Counted from the stretch's first letter, positions 1-8,318 are shown. The stretch: 25,493 nucleotides of DNA from an uncultured Eubacteriales bacterium (GCA_900316925.1 ONEU01000130.1:1-25493); one strand, 5' to 3'. Notes: generated by a model not told the origin, from the letters alone. Translations and numbers: made by a program.

Positions 1-2
1 GC

Positions 3-188
3 ATAGAGCCATACTATCCCGTAAACAACGAGAAGAACAACAAGCTCTATGAGGAGTACAAGAAGCTGGCAGACGCCACCCCGAACGTGATCTTCGGCGG
101 CCGTCTGGGTCATTATAAGTATTATGATATGGACAAGGTCATCGACGTTGCCCTGGCTGCAGTGAAGGAAGAGTTTGGTGAGAACTGA
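3..188 (+). CDS. glf: UDP-galactopyranose mutase, C-terminal fragment
   Basis: The gene is cut by the left edge; only the last 61 codons are present, ending with TGA at 186-188. The fragment contains the blocks IEPYYPVNNEKN, FGGRLGHYKYYDMDKVID and ALAAVKEEF. These match the conserved C-terminal end of UDP-galactopyranose mutase, where GRL(G)xYKYYDMD is close to the FAD/substrate site. The enzyme is a cytoplasmic flavoprotein that interconverts UDP-galactopyranose and UDP-galactofuranose, the donor for galactofuranose-containing surface glycans. The next gene is a GlfT2-like galactofuranosyltransferase that starts inside the end of this one, which supports the assignment. The start, FAD-binding domain and promoter lie outside the window. 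Confidence 0.9.
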   Translation: MEPYYPVNNEKNNKLYEEYKKLADATPNVIFGGRLGHYKYYDMDKVIDVALAAVKEEFGEN

Positions 189-1977
189 TCTGCTGACACT
201 GCGTACCCTGCTGTTCCCGCGGCAGAGCATCTGTGAGAGACAGGAGCTTTATTTCCGTGCGGATCAAGGCTCTGTGTGGAACGAGGCAGGAGATTATCTG
301 ATCGTCAACGGTACGGCAGCGTTTGATACCTATTTCAATACGCTGCCTGCCGTGAAATATCGTGAATACTGCCGCCTGTCCTCTCTTTTTTTAAGGCTGA
401 GATTGAGCGGCAGTTTTGCTGTGCATGTTTACGGGGTGAACAGGAATGAAGGGGGCCTCCATGAACAGTGCGTTCTGGAGTGTTCCTACCGAACGGCGGA
501 GGAGTCGGGGGTAGAGCTCGATCTGACAGAGGCGTATACCGGGTATGACAGTCTCTATTTCACCCTGACCTCCAGGGGAGGCAGGCTGTACGGCGGCGAA
601 TTTGCCGGAGCCTGTCCGCAGAAGCAGCCTGTGAAGATGGCGGTGGTGATCTGCACGTTCCGGCGGGAGCAGTACCTTCTGCGGAACCACGCTGCCATCT
701 GTGCCTATCTGGAGAGGAGCACGTTCTTTGATCCGGAGACGATACACTTCTATATTGTAGATAACGGACGGACACTCCGCCGGGAGGAGATTGAAACGCC
801 GTATTTTACGCTTCTGCCCAACGATAACACCGGCGGCAGCGGCGGATTTACACGAGGTTACTACGAAGCGGTCCACAGCGGAGAGGCGTATACCCATATT
901 CTGTTCATGGACGATGACATCATTCTGGACGGTGATATGCTCCTGCGGGTGGCAGCCCTGCTGCAGACACGGAGACCGGAGTTTGCGTCATTGTCGGTGG
1001 GGGGAACGATGCTCAAGGCAAGCGACCGTATCACCCAGCATGAAGCAGGAGCCGTATGGGACGGAAAGCGTATCCATTCCATCGGGACCGACTGCCGGAT
1101 GGTCTCCCGTGAAGCGGTGTTTGACGTGGCGTATTATCCCCGTGGGAATTATCAGGCCTGGTGGTTCTACTGCTTCCCGGCAGAATGGCAGCAGGAATAC
1201 GGTTACCCGCTGCAGTTCTTCATCAAGGTGGACGATATCGAGTATTCGCTGCGCTGTGCCGGAGAGATTGCCATCATCAGCGGCATTGCGGTCTGGCATG
1301 ATGACTTTGACGACAAGTACGACGGATTCCAGGAGTATTACATCAAGCGCAATGAGCTGATCGTGACCTGTGTGAACCAACAGAAGCCCTATGCCTGGTA
1401 CCAGCTGCGGAAGCTGCTGCTCAGCGTGATCAAGCAGACGGTGTATCAGCGTTATTTCCTGGTGGATCTCGTTCTGCGGGCGTATGATGACTTTCTCAAG
1501 GGATGGGAGTATTTTGCAAAGACGGATACGGCCGCACTGAACCGGGAGATTATGCAGTCCTGTCAGCCGCTGCTCACGGATGAGCAGTTACTGGAGCAGT
1601 ATGGGGTCGCCTTTGATGAGGAGAAGTATCAATTGTCCCGCACCGAGCCGGAGAATCGCAAAATACAGGCACTCAGCGGCAACGGCTACCTGATCCCGTA
1701 TGTTTTTTATCGGAAGGACAAGGACGGATATGCCATCACAGACCTGGCACGGTGCCGGATCGTGAACTTCTACAAGCACAAGCGGGTGCTGCACTATGAT
1801 GTGACACGCCGCAAGGGGTTTGTGACGGTACAGAAGAAGTGGAAGCTGTATAGCAATCTGTGCCGGGTGGTTGGCAAGAGTGTGAAATTCCTGATCCGTT
1901 ATCCCTCCGTGAGACGGGGCTTCCGGGAGCACCTGTCAGAGCTTGCCGCTTTTGAACCGAAACCATCATCCGAATAA
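178..1977 (+). CDS. GlfT2-like galactofuranosyltransferase (GT2 fold)
   Basis: This probable cytoplasmic, membrane-associated enzyme transfers galactofuranose from UDP-Galf to a growing glycan. The protein is about 599 residues, close to the roughly 620-residue mycobacterial GlfT2. Residues 1-150 form a beta-rich N-terminal domain and residues 155-400 the GT-A domain, with the start VVICTFRREQYL. Catalytic-type motifs appear in GlfT2 order: FMDDDI (D245-D247, metal/UDP binding), AWW (W328-W329), VDDIEYS (D352-D353) and WHDDF (H374). The C-terminal third is helical with a basic end. I chose GTG at 178 because AAGGAA at 165-170 sits 7 bases upstream; TTG at 175 is also in frame. Either start overlaps the end of glf, implying translational coupling. 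Substrate specificity is inferred from the motifs and from glf; a different Galf linkage is possible. Confidence 0.85.
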   Translation: MRTDLLTLRTLLFPRQSICERQELYFRADQGSVWNEAGDYLIVNGTAAFDTYFNTLPAVKYREYCRLSSLFLRLRLSGSFAVHVYGVNRNEGGLHEQCVLECSYRTAEESGVELDLTEAYTGYDSLYFTLTSRGGRLYGGEFAGACPQKQPVKMAVVICTFRREQYLLRNHAAICAYLERSTFFDPETIHFYIVDNGRTLRREEIETPYFTLLPNDNTGGSGGFTRGYYEAVHSGEAYTHILFMDDDIILDGDMLLRVAALLQTRRPEFASLSVGGTMLKASDRITQHEAGAVWDGKRIHSIGTDCRMVSREAVFDVAYYPRGNYQAWWFYCFPAEWQQEYGYPLQFFIKVDDIEYSLRCAGEIAIISGIAVWHDDFDDKYDGFQEYYIKRNELIVTCVNQQKPYAWYQLRKLLLSVIKQTVYQRYFLVDLVLRAYDDFLKGWEYFAKTDTAALNREIMQSCQPLLTDEQLLEQYGVAFDEEKYQLSRTEPENRKIQALSGNGYLIPYVFYRKDKDGYAITDLARCRIVNFYKHKRVLHYDVTRRKGFVTVQKKWKLYSNLCRVVGKSVKFLIRYPSVRRGFREHLSELAAFEPKPSSE

Positions 1978-1989
1978 ACCATCCATGAG

Positions 1990-2019
1990 ACAGGTACGTC
2001 AGAAGCGTACCTGTTTTTT
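1990..2019 (+). terminator. Rho-independent terminator after the galactofuranosyltransferase
   Basis: ACAGGTACG at 1990-1998 pairs perfectly with CGTACCTGT at 2006-2014 across a 7-base loop, and six T residues follow (2014-2019). It lies 12 bases after the stop codon and closes the glf transcription unit. Confidence 0.9.
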
Positions 2020-2114
2020 GTGTTGGTAAGTGATAAATTGTTACAATCATTTTCCCTGCCGCACCACCGGGACCTGTTTTTCATATCATGGTAAGGGATA
2101 GAGAGGTGATTATT

Positions 2115-2342
2115 ATGGGAAAGCTGATCATGGTTTCATCGGTGACATACGCAATGAAAGGCAGGGAGCTGCTCAGGGACTACGGCATCAAGTCGTCGAT
2201 AGAGCGGACCCCGAGAACGAGCCTGCACCAGAGCTGCGGATACAGTCTGTATGTGCCGCAGCGAACCGATGAAGCGGAAAATATCCTGCGGGAAAACGGG
2301 ATCAAGGTATTAGGACGTACCGAGAGGAGGGAACACACATGA
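2115..2342 (+). CDS. DUF3343 family putative sulfur/selenium carrier-like protein
   Basis: This is a 75-residue soluble protein. It begins MGKLIMVSSVTYAMKGREL and has the block HQSCGYSLYVP, with a single central cysteine (C41). The length, the N-terminal pattern and the CG-x-x-L-x-V block match the DUF3343 family. Members of that family are often placed beside cysteine desulfurase-like enzymes and selenium genes and are thought to carry sulfur or selenium on the conserved cysteine. The ATG at 2115 follows GAGAGGTGA at 2101-2109; an upstream ATG at 2088 has no convincing ribosome site. The stop codon overlaps the start of the next gene as ATGA, so the two are probably co-translated partners. 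The carrier role comes from family context and is not proven. Confidence 0.75.
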   Translation: MGKLIMVSSVTYAMKGRELLRDYGIKSSIERTPRTSLHQSCGYSLYVPQRTDEAENILRENGIKVLGRTERREHT

Positions 2343-3484
2343 TTTACCTCGACAATTCGGCGACGAGTTTCCCGAAGCCCCCGGAAGTGAGGGCGGCAGC
2401 GGCAAATGCCATGAGTACCAGTGCCAATCCGGGAAGAGGAGGACACCGGCTGTCCATTGCGGCGTCGGAGGAAATATTTGCAGCCCGGCAGACGGCCGCG
2501 GAGCTGTTTCACGCCGAAAAGAGCGAGAATGTCATCCTGACGCTCAACTGTACTGCCGCGATCAACACGGTGCTGAAGGGTATCCTGCACAGCGGGGATC
2601 ATGTGGTGGTATCCGACCTGGAGCATAATGCGGTCATGCGGCCGCTTGAAAGGCTGAAGAAGCTCGGCGTAACGGTCACGGCGGCAAAGGTCGTGCCCTG
2701 TGATGATGAAAAGACATTGAACGCTTTCCGTCAGGCGATCAACGCCCGGACACGGCTGATCGTGTGTACCCAGGCATCGAATGTATGGGGGATACGGTTG
2801 CCGGTGGAGCGTCTCTCCGCACTGGCACACGAATACGGTCTGCCGATCCTGGTGGACGGTGCCCAGAGTGCGGGGGTGGTTCCCATTGATCTGCAGCGCA
2901 GCGGGATAGATTACCTCTGTCTTGCCGGTCATAAGGGACTGTACGGTCCCATGGGAACGGGAATGCTCATCATTTCGGGAGGGGCGGTGCCGGACAGCCT
3001 GACAGAGGGCGGTACGGGCAGCAGCTCGGATTCCTATGAACAGCCCCCTCAGCTTCCGGACCGGCTGGAAAGCGGTACGCCGAATGTCTCCGGCATAGCG
3101 GGCCTGCGGGCAGGCATGGAATTTGTCCGGCGCCGCCGACCGGAGCAGATCGCAGCACACGAGTTCCGTCTCATACGACGTTTATATAGAGAACTGAACC
3201 GGCTGGAGGGAGTGCGGTTGTATCTGCCGGAGCCGGTGGAGGCATTTTTTGTGCCGATACTGTCCTTCAATCTTGAGGGGATGGACAGTGAAACGGCAGG
3301 ACAGCTGCTGAGCCGTCAGGGAATCGCCGTGCGGGCGGGACTTCATTGCAGTCCGGCTGCCCATCAGGCGATGGGGACCCTGCAAAGCGGTGCGGTAAGA
3401 GTATCGCCCTCGGTGTTCACCCAGGAGCAGGAGATCGAGCGCTTTGTAGCTGCCGTTAAAAAAATACTCCGGAACCGGATATGA
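2339..3484 (+). CDS. Class V aminotransferase, cysteine desulfurase family
   Basis: This is a PLP-dependent enzyme of 381 residues, the usual length for the family. It begins MIYLDNSATSFPKPPEV. The PLP site is visible: VDGAQSAG (D173, Q176) and AGHKGLYGP with Schiff-base lysine K199 next to H198. The active-site cysteine is C337 in RAGLHCSP, close to the C-terminus as in the SufS-like group. The expected reaction is removal of sulfur (or selenium) from cysteine (or selenocysteine) as an enzyme persulfide. The start overlaps the DUF3343 stop by four bases, which suggests the persulfide is passed to that small protein. No iscU, sufU, thiI or selD gene is in the window, so the final acceptor (Fe-S, tRNA thiolation or selenium use) cannot be named. 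Confidence 0.88.
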   Translation: MIYLDNSATSFPKPPEVRAAAANAMSTSANPGRGGHRLSIAASEEIFAARQTAAELFHAEKSENVILTLNCTAAINTVLKGILHSGDHVVVSDLEHNAVMRPLERLKKLGVTVTAAKVVPCDDEKTLNAFRQAINARTRLIVCTQASNVWGIRLPVERLSALAHEYGLPILVDGAQSAGVVPIDLQRSGIDYLCLAGHKGLYGPMGTGMLIISGGAVPDSLTEGGTGSSSDSYEQPPQLPDRLESGTPNVSGIAGLRAGMEFVRRRRPEQIAAHEFRLIRRLYRELNRLEGVRLYLPEPVEAFFVPILSFNLEGMDSETAGQLLSRQGIAVRAGLHCSPAAHQAMGTLQSGAVRVSPSVFTQEQEIERFVAAVKKILRNRI

Positions 3485-3488
3485 CCAT

Positions 3489-3530
3489 CGGGGCTGCTGT
3501 CTGACAAACGGCAGTCCCGAATTTCGTTTT
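3489..3530 (+). terminator. Probable terminator after the cysteine desulfurase gene
   Basis: CGGGGCTGCTGT at 3489-3500 pairs with ACGGCAGTCCCG at 3508-3519 over 12 positions, including two G-U pairs, with a 7-base loop. The T tract after it is short and interrupted (ATTTCGTTTTCC), so efficiency may be partial. Confidence 0.7.
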
Positions 3531-3565
3531 CCTGCGATTCCTGATGAAGAATTAGGAATTTAGAC

Positions 3566-3593
3566 TTGAATATCTTCTGGAATATGATAAAAT
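3566..3593 (+). promoter_or_regulatory. Candidate sigma-A promoter for the cdaA operon
   Basis: TTGAAT at 3566-3571 and TAAAAT at 3588-3593 are separated by 16 bases, and a TGA triplet just before the -10 box gives an extended -10 form. It sits about 100 bases before cdaA, after the preceding terminator. Confidence 0.6.
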
Positions 3594-3614
3594 AGAAAAA
3601 GATAAGAATAAGAT

Positions 3615-3647
3615 GGCGTGGTGTATCCCTTTGGGGAAACAAGCGCC
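3615..3647 (+). promoter_or_regulatory. Structured hairpin in the cdaA 5' leader
   Basis: GGCG at 3615-3618 pairs with CGCC at 3644-3647. Inside it TGTATCCC (3622-3629) pairs with GGGAAACA (3634-3641) with one A-A mismatch, capped by a 4-base loop. The element lies between the candidate promoter and the cdaA ribosome site. I do not recognise it as a known riboswitch. Confidence 0.4.
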
Positions 3648-3693
3648 GTCATGGAGATAGCAAAACAGGAGATCGGAAAAGGAGGGAACGGTT

Positions 3694-4596
3694 TTGTGGG
3701 ATTTTATCGTCAACGCCTATAACTGGTTCGTAGCCATGATGCTCACCTTCAAGGCAACAGACGTATTGGATATCATGGTCGTTTCGTTTATTATCTATAA
3801 CCTCATCAAGATCGTGCGTGAGACAAGAGCCGAACAGTTGGTCAAAGGAATTCTGGTGCTGTTGGTAGCATTTTTCCTGTCGGGACTGTTCAACCTGAAG
3901 ATGCTCAATGCGCTGTTCACGTCATTCTTCCAGTTCTCGGTGTTGGCGGTGATGATCGTGTTCCAGCCGGAGCTGCGCAGCGCCCTGGAGCATATCGGAC
4001 GCAGCAAGATCGGCAAATACTGGAACAATCTGTCCGGCAGCCGTGACTATGATGAAGAGAAGAACAAGCAGATCAAGCTCGGCATCAAGTGTGTGGTGGA
4101 GGCTGCCAACAGCTTCCAGAAAACCAAGACCGGTGCGCTGATCGTCTTTGAACGCCAGACCAAGCTCGGTGATATCATCGACACCGGCACGATCATCAAT
4201 GCAGAGCCTTCTGTGCCCATGATCGGTAATATCTTTTTCAATAAAGCGCCGCTGCATGACGGCGCCATGGTCATCCGTGACGGTATGCTCTATGCCGCCG
4301 GCTGTATTCTGCCCCTGACCAAGAATAACAATAGTGTCAGCGTGGATCTGGGTACCCGTCACCGTGCCGCGCTGGGTATCAGTGAAAACAGTGACGCCGT
4401 GATCGTGGTGGTGTCGGAGGAGACAGGCACGATTTCTATGGCGCTCAACGGCATCATTACCCGCAACTATACGCGAGAGACGCTCAATGCTGCCCTGGAG
4501 GAGCTTCTGGTCCCGCAGAGTGCGGAAAAGAGCGAGCGCACACCGATCCTGTCGGGAGCAAGGAAGGGAAGGAAAAATGAGAAAACTAAAAAATAA
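3694..4596 (+). CDS. cdaA: Diadenylate cyclase CdaA (c-di-AMP synthase)
   Basis: This integral membrane enzyme condenses two ATP molecules into cyclic di-AMP, a second messenger for potassium, osmotic and cell-wall homeostasis. The protein has 300 residues. About three membrane helices occupy residues 10-90, and the cytoplasmic DAC domain follows. Both signature motifs are intact: DGA (D189-A191, in LHDGAMVIRDG) and RHR (R222-R224, in GTRHRAALG). The start is TTG at 3694, seven bases after GGAGGG at 3681-3686; no ATG lies in a suitable place. The last 20 bases overlap cdaR, the usual regulator partner. In many Firmicutes glmM follows cdaR, but here a glycosyltransferase gene does. The tail after the DAC domain (about residue 270 on) is lysine-rich. 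Confidence 0.96.
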   Translation: MWDFIVNAYNWFVAMMLTFKATDVLDIMVVSFIIYNLIKIVRETRAEQLVKGILVLLVAFFLSGLFNLKMLNALFTSFFQFSVLAVMIVFQPELRSALEHIGRSKIGKYWNNLSGSRDYDEEKNKQIKLGIKCVVEAANSFQKTKTGALIVFERQTKLGDIIDTGTIINAEPSVPMIGNIFFNKAPLHDGAMVIRDGMLYAAGCILPLTKNNNSVSVDLGTRHRAALGISENSDAVIVVVSEETGTISMALNGIITRNYTRETLNAALEELLVPQSAEKSERTPILSGARKGRKNEKTKK

Positions 4597-5866
4597 GCTG
4601 GGTTTCAAGCTATTTTATAATGACAAGTTTGTCATGGTCTTTTCCATCTTCGTGGCATTCATTTCCTGGCTGTATGTGTCCTCCACAACGCAGGAATCCT
4701 CTGTTTTCACCGTGACGAACATCCCTGTGACGCTTCCGGAGCTGACCGGCGACCTGCGGTATTTCAATGCCGACGGTCTGACGGCAGAGGTAAAGATTTC
4801 CGGCAATGCCCTGGTAGTAGCCAGCGTGACCAGTGAGGATATCCTGATTACCGCTGCCGATATCAGCAAGATCACCGCCCCCGGCACCTATGACATTGAA
4901 CTGGTGCCGAAGAAGAGCAGCATCAAGACAGACTATTCCTTCACCTCTACGGTAACGCCGTCGAGTGTGGAGGTATTCGTGGATCAGTACATCGAGCGTG
5001 AGATCCCCATTACCGACAAGATCGTGGTAAAATCGGTGGATGAAGGCTGCTATGCCTCGCAGACGGTGCTGTCCCAGCAGACGGTGAAGGTCACCGGTGC
5101 GAAATCGGTGGTGGACAGCATTGAACAGGCCGTGGCGGAATACACGTTCCAGTCCACTCTGTCGGATACCACCGTGGTAAAAGCGCCCATTGTACTCTAT
5201 GACAGCCTGGACAAGGAGGTCAAGAGCAGTTATATCAAGATGGATATCTCCGAAGTAGACGCCACCGTTCCGATTCTCGGCGTACATAACCTGCGTATCG
5301 AACCGAGGATCGTCAATATGCCGGAAGGACTGAAATTCGACAGCAGCCGTATCAAGGTAGAACCTGCTGCCATTAGTGTTGCCCTTCCCAGCAGTGCCAG
5401 CCTGACGAGTCTCTTTACGGAGAGTATTGACTTCTCCCAGGTGAGCCTGGAGCGTACCTCCTTCACGGTGAAGATTGAGACACCTGTCGGCTGCAAGAAC
5501 ATTGACGGTACCGAGACGGCGGAGGTAACCTTCGACCTGTCGGATATGACGACGAAGACCTTGGCAGTCACAAAGTTCGGTGTCATCAATATGGGCAGTG
5601 AGCAGAAAGCGGCGGTGTCCACCAAGTCGGTGAACCTGACGATCGTCGGACCGAAGTCGAAGCTGGCGACCATTACCGCAAATGATATCACAGCAGTTGT
5701 GGATCTCTCAGAGAAATCCTCGCTGCAGAAAGGTATTGTGGAGATGCCGCTGTCGATTGCGTTCAGCGATAAGTATTCCGATTGCTGGGTACAGGGAGAC
5801 TATACGGTCAACGTGAGTTTTTCGTCGAAAACCACCTTGATCGATCCCCTGATTTCCTCGCCGTGA
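4577..5866 (+). CDS. cdaR: CdaR/YbbR-domain membrane regulator of CdaA
   Basis: This 429-residue protein has a short basic N-terminus, one membrane helix at about residues 18-36 (FVMVFSIFVAFISWLYVSS) and a large extracytoplasmic region of beta-rich repeats. At least three YbbR repeats can be seen: one starting near residue 48 (IPVTLPEL), one near 138 (IPITDKIVVKSVDEGCY), and one near 330 (TLAVTKFGVI). CdaR proteins bind CdaA and adjust its activity in response to an unknown envelope signal. ATG 4577 follows AGGAAGGGAAGG and overlaps the cdaA end by 20 bases. The longer open frame upstream has no ribosome site and overlaps the cyclase domain, so I rejected it. Confidence 0.92.
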   Translation: MRKLKNKLGFKLFYNDKFVMVFSIFVAFISWLYVSSTTQESSVFTVTNIPVTLPELTGDLRYFNADGLTAEVKISGNALVVASVTSEDILITAADISKITAPGTYDIELVPKKSSIKTDYSFTSTVTPSSVEVFVDQYIEREIPITDKIVVKSVDEGCYASQTVLSQQTVKVTGAKSVVDSIEQAVAEYTFQSTLSDTTVVKAPIVLYDSLDKEVKSSYIKMDISEVDATVPILGVHNLRIEPRIVNMPEGLKFDSSRIKVEPAAISVALPSSASLTSLFTESIDFSQVSLERTSFTVKIETPVGCKNIDGTETAEVTFDLSDMTTKTLAVTKFGVINMGSEQKAAVSTKSVNLTIVGPKSKLATITANDITAVVDLSEKSSLQKGIVEMPLSIAFSDKYSDCWVQGDYTVNVSFSSKTTLIDPLISSP

Positions 5867-5927
5867 TGCGTCCTGACCGGGAAAGGGAAAAGAAAGAAGA
5901 GACTAATTGGAAAGGGATATTCAGACA

Positions 5928-6899
5928 ATGACGACAGTATATTTTGTAGTACCCTGCTACAACGAGGAGGAGGTTCTCCCCGAGACCATCAAGCGGCTTA
6001 CTGCGAAGCTCGAGAAGCTGATAGCCGCCGGGAAGGCAAGCGAGGATAGCAGGATGCTGTTTGTAGATGACGGAAGCAAGGATAAGACCTGGAGCATTAT
6101 TGAACAATATAGTGAAGAGAACCGGTATGTCGGCGGTGTGAAGCTCTCAAGGAACCGCGGGCATCAGAATGCGCTGCTCAGCGGACTGATGACGGCGAAA
6201 GAGCATTGTGACTGCGTGATCTCCCTGGACGCCGATCTGCAGGACGACATTGAGGTGCTGGACGAATTTCTGGATAAATATGAAGAGGGCTGCGAGGTGG
6301 TCTACGGAGTGCGCAGCAGCCGCAAGAAGGATTCGTTTTTCAAGCGTTCCACCGCACAGGGGTATTATAAGTTTATGAAGCTGTTGGGGGTGGATATTGT
6401 CTATAACCACGCAGATTACCGGCTGATGGGAAGCAGGGCGCTGGATGCCCTGTCGGAGTATGATGAGGTGAACCTGTTCCTGAGAGGCATCGTCCCGCTC
6501 ATCGGCTACCGCAGCGACTATGTGTATTACGAGAGAAACGAACGGTTTGCCGGTAAGTCCAAATACCCGCTGAAAAAGATGATCCGCTTTGCCATCGACG
6601 GCATTACCTCGTTCAGCGTCAAGCCCCTGAAGCTGATCTCCAACCTTGGCATCATCATCTGTGTGCTTAGTGTGATCGGTTTCATTTACGCACTGGTTTC
6701 ACTGTGTATGGGTGTGGCGGCCTCCGGCTGGACGTCAACGATCTGCTCCATCTGGTTCCTCGGCGGTCTGCAAATGCTCTGCATCGGTATCGTCGGCACC
6801 TATGTGGGCAAGATCTATCATGAGGTCAAGCACCGTCCCCGTTACCGTATCGAAAAAACGATTATCAACGATGAAGAAACAGAATCACCAATAGATTAA
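5928..6899 (+). CDS. GT2 glycosyltransferase, GtrB/DPM-synthase-like, with two C-terminal membrane helices
   Basis: This 323-residue enzyme probably moves a sugar from a nucleotide donor to undecaprenyl phosphate on the inner membrane face. The GT-A domain starts MTTVYFVVPCYNEE and holds SLDADLQDD (D101, D103, metal binding) and the block RFAGKSKYPLKKM typical of the bactoprenol glucosyltransferase group. Two helices follow, at about 236-262 and 272-296, then a basic and acidic tail. I prefer ATG 5928 because family members begin just before the VVPCYNE strand; GAAAGGGA at 5910-5917 is 10 bases upstream. TTG 5907 is an in-frame alternative, adding seven residues. It follows cdaR by 61 bases with no terminator. 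The sugar and acceptor are not determined. Confidence 0.85.
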   Translation: MTTVYFVVPCYNEEEVLPETIKRLTAKLEKLIAAGKASEDSRMLFVDDGSKDKTWSIIEQYSEENRYVGGVKLSRNRGHQNALLSGLMTAKEHCDCVISLDADLQDDIEVLDEFLDKYEEGCEVVYGVRSSRKKDSFFKRSTAQGYYKFMKLLGVDIVYNHADYRLMGSRALDALSEYDEVNLFLRGIVPLIGYRSDYVYYERNERFAGKSKYPLKKMIRFAIDGITSFSVKPLKLISNLGIIICVLSVIGFIYALVSLCMGVAASGWTSTICSIWFLGGLQMLCIGIVGTYVGKIYHEVKHRPRYRIEKTIINDEETESPID

Positions 6900-6911
6900 G
6901 GAGATGATTTC

Positions 6912-8267
6912 ATGTCATTCGGACAGAACATTTTATCTTATGAGGAGGATATCCTGCACGATCTTGACGAGCTGATCAGGATCCGTTCCGTATCGGCATC
7001 CGATCCGCAGACAGCCTCCCAGGCGCTGGATTATATGCTGCAAAAGGCCTCTGAAATGGGCTTTGCAACGAAGAATATTGACGGGATTGCCGGTCATATC
7101 GAATATGGTGAGGGAGAGGAACTGGCAGCAGTGCTCTCTCATGTGGACGTAGTGCCGGCAGGGGACGGCTGGAGCGTCGAACCCTATGAACTTACCGAAA
7201 AGGACGGACGTCTGTACGGCAGAGGTGTCGTCGATGATAAAGGTCCGTCCGTAGTGGCGCTCTATTGTCTGAAAGCCCTGAAGGATCAGGGAATCGTTCC
7301 GAAAAGACGGATCCGGCTGATCCTGGGAGCTGCCGAGGAGATCGGCATGAACGATATGCAGACGTATTTCGGTCAGGAGGAAATGCCGTCCATGGGCTTC
7401 ACGCCGGATTCCGAATACGGCATCTGCTGCTGTGAAAAGGGCATTATGTCGATCGAGGTATCCGCCCGTCAGCATGACGGTACCATTCTTACCGCTCTGA
7501 GAGCCGGAACCGCCGTAAACGCCGTGCCCTCCAAGGCATACGCCCTGATTGACTGTACGGAGAACGAGGATCATCAGCTCCGCCGCTTTGCCGACGCCAA
7601 GCCCGGCGAGTATGATTTTATCTACACGATGGACGGTCTCAAGATCGCCGCCACCGGCAAGGCAGCCCACGCTTCCGTACCGGAAGAGGGACTCAACGCC
7701 GCAACGCATCTCATCAGGATATTAGCTGCCAATTTCGGTCAGTTGGTACTGGGCAGCGTGTGCAGCTTTATTGATGACGCCATCGGTCTGGAAACGGACG
7801 GTACTTCCCTGGGGATTGCCTGCCGCGACAAGGAATCCGGTGCTCTGACGGTAAACGTGGGCGTGGTGGACATCAGTGAAGAGGCTGCCAGGGCAAAGAT
7901 TGACATCCGTTATCCTGTCACGGCCGACAGCGACGAGATATTTGAACGGATTAGTCAGCGTGCGGCAGAGGACGGTCTGAGCACAACGCTGCTGAATCAC
8001 GAGCTGCCGCTCTATGTCCGGGAAGACCTTCCCATCATTCAGATGCTGAAGGATGCTTATCAGGCGGAAACAGGGGAGGAAGCCGAGCTGTATACCACAG
8101 GCGGCGGGACCTATGCCAGAACGCTGCATAATAACGGCGTGGCGTTCGGACCGGTATTCCCGGGTGACCCTGCAAAGATCCATGATGCCGATGAGGGGAT
8201 CAGCAGGGAGAATTTCTTCAAGCACGCCAGGATCTGTCTGGAAGCCATCTATCGGATGAGCCAATAA
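6912..8267 (+). CDS. M20 family dipeptidase (PepV/Sapep type)
   Basis: This cytoplasmic zinc-dependent peptidase of 451 residues should hydrolyse dipeptides. The metal and catalytic set of the PepV group is complete: LSHVDVVP (H77, D79), VVDDKG (D108), AAEEIG (E142, E143), TPDSEYG (D166) and KIHDADEG (H424). The DDKG and GGGTYAR blocks separate PepV-like enzymes from generic M20 deacylases. The ATG follows AAGGAGATGATTTC. It lies 12 bases after the glycosyltransferase stop and is likely in the same transcript. Whether it serves peptide nutrition or peptidoglycan peptide turnover cannot be told from the sequence. Confidence 0.9.
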   Translation: MSFGQNILSYEEDILHDLDELIRIRSVSASDPQTASQALDYMLQKASEMGFATKNIDGIAGHIEYGEGEELAAVLSHVDVVPAGDGWSVEPYELTEKDGRLYGRGVVDDKGPSVVALYCLKALKDQGIVPKRRIRLILGAAEEIGMNDMQTYFGQEEMPSMGFTPDSEYGICCCEKGIMSIEVSARQHDGTILTALRAGTAVNAVPSKAYALIDCTENEDHQLRRFADAKPGEYDFIYTMDGLKIAATGKAAHASVPEEGLNAATHLIRILAANFGQLVLGSVCSFIDDAIGLETDGTSLGIACRDKESGALTVNVGVVDISEEAARAKIDIRYPVTADSDEIFERISQRAAEDGLSTTLLNHELPLYVREDLPIIQMLKDAYQAETGEEAELYTTGGGTYARTLHNNGVAFGPVFPGDPAKIHDADEGISRENFFKHARICLEAIYRMSQ

Positions 8268-8318
8268 GTGACAGGAAAGCCGCCTTGTGAACTGGAAATT
8301 TTTTACAGTTTTGTAATG

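Noticed and set aside
2180..3160. 326-codon open frame on the - strand
   Set aside because: It is antisense to the cysteine desulfurase with intact catalytic residues. The translation is rich in Arg, His and Gln without known motifs.
3922..4608. 228-codon open frame on the - strand opposite cdaA
   Set aside because: The sense strand encodes a complete diadenylate cyclase. The antisense product is a histidine- and aspartate-rich shadow.
8290..8310. AACTG/CAGTT hairpin after the dipeptidase gene as a terminator
   Set aside because: Only five pairs with an 11-base loop and no clean T run. Too weak to call, although some terminator for the cdaA transcript is expected here.
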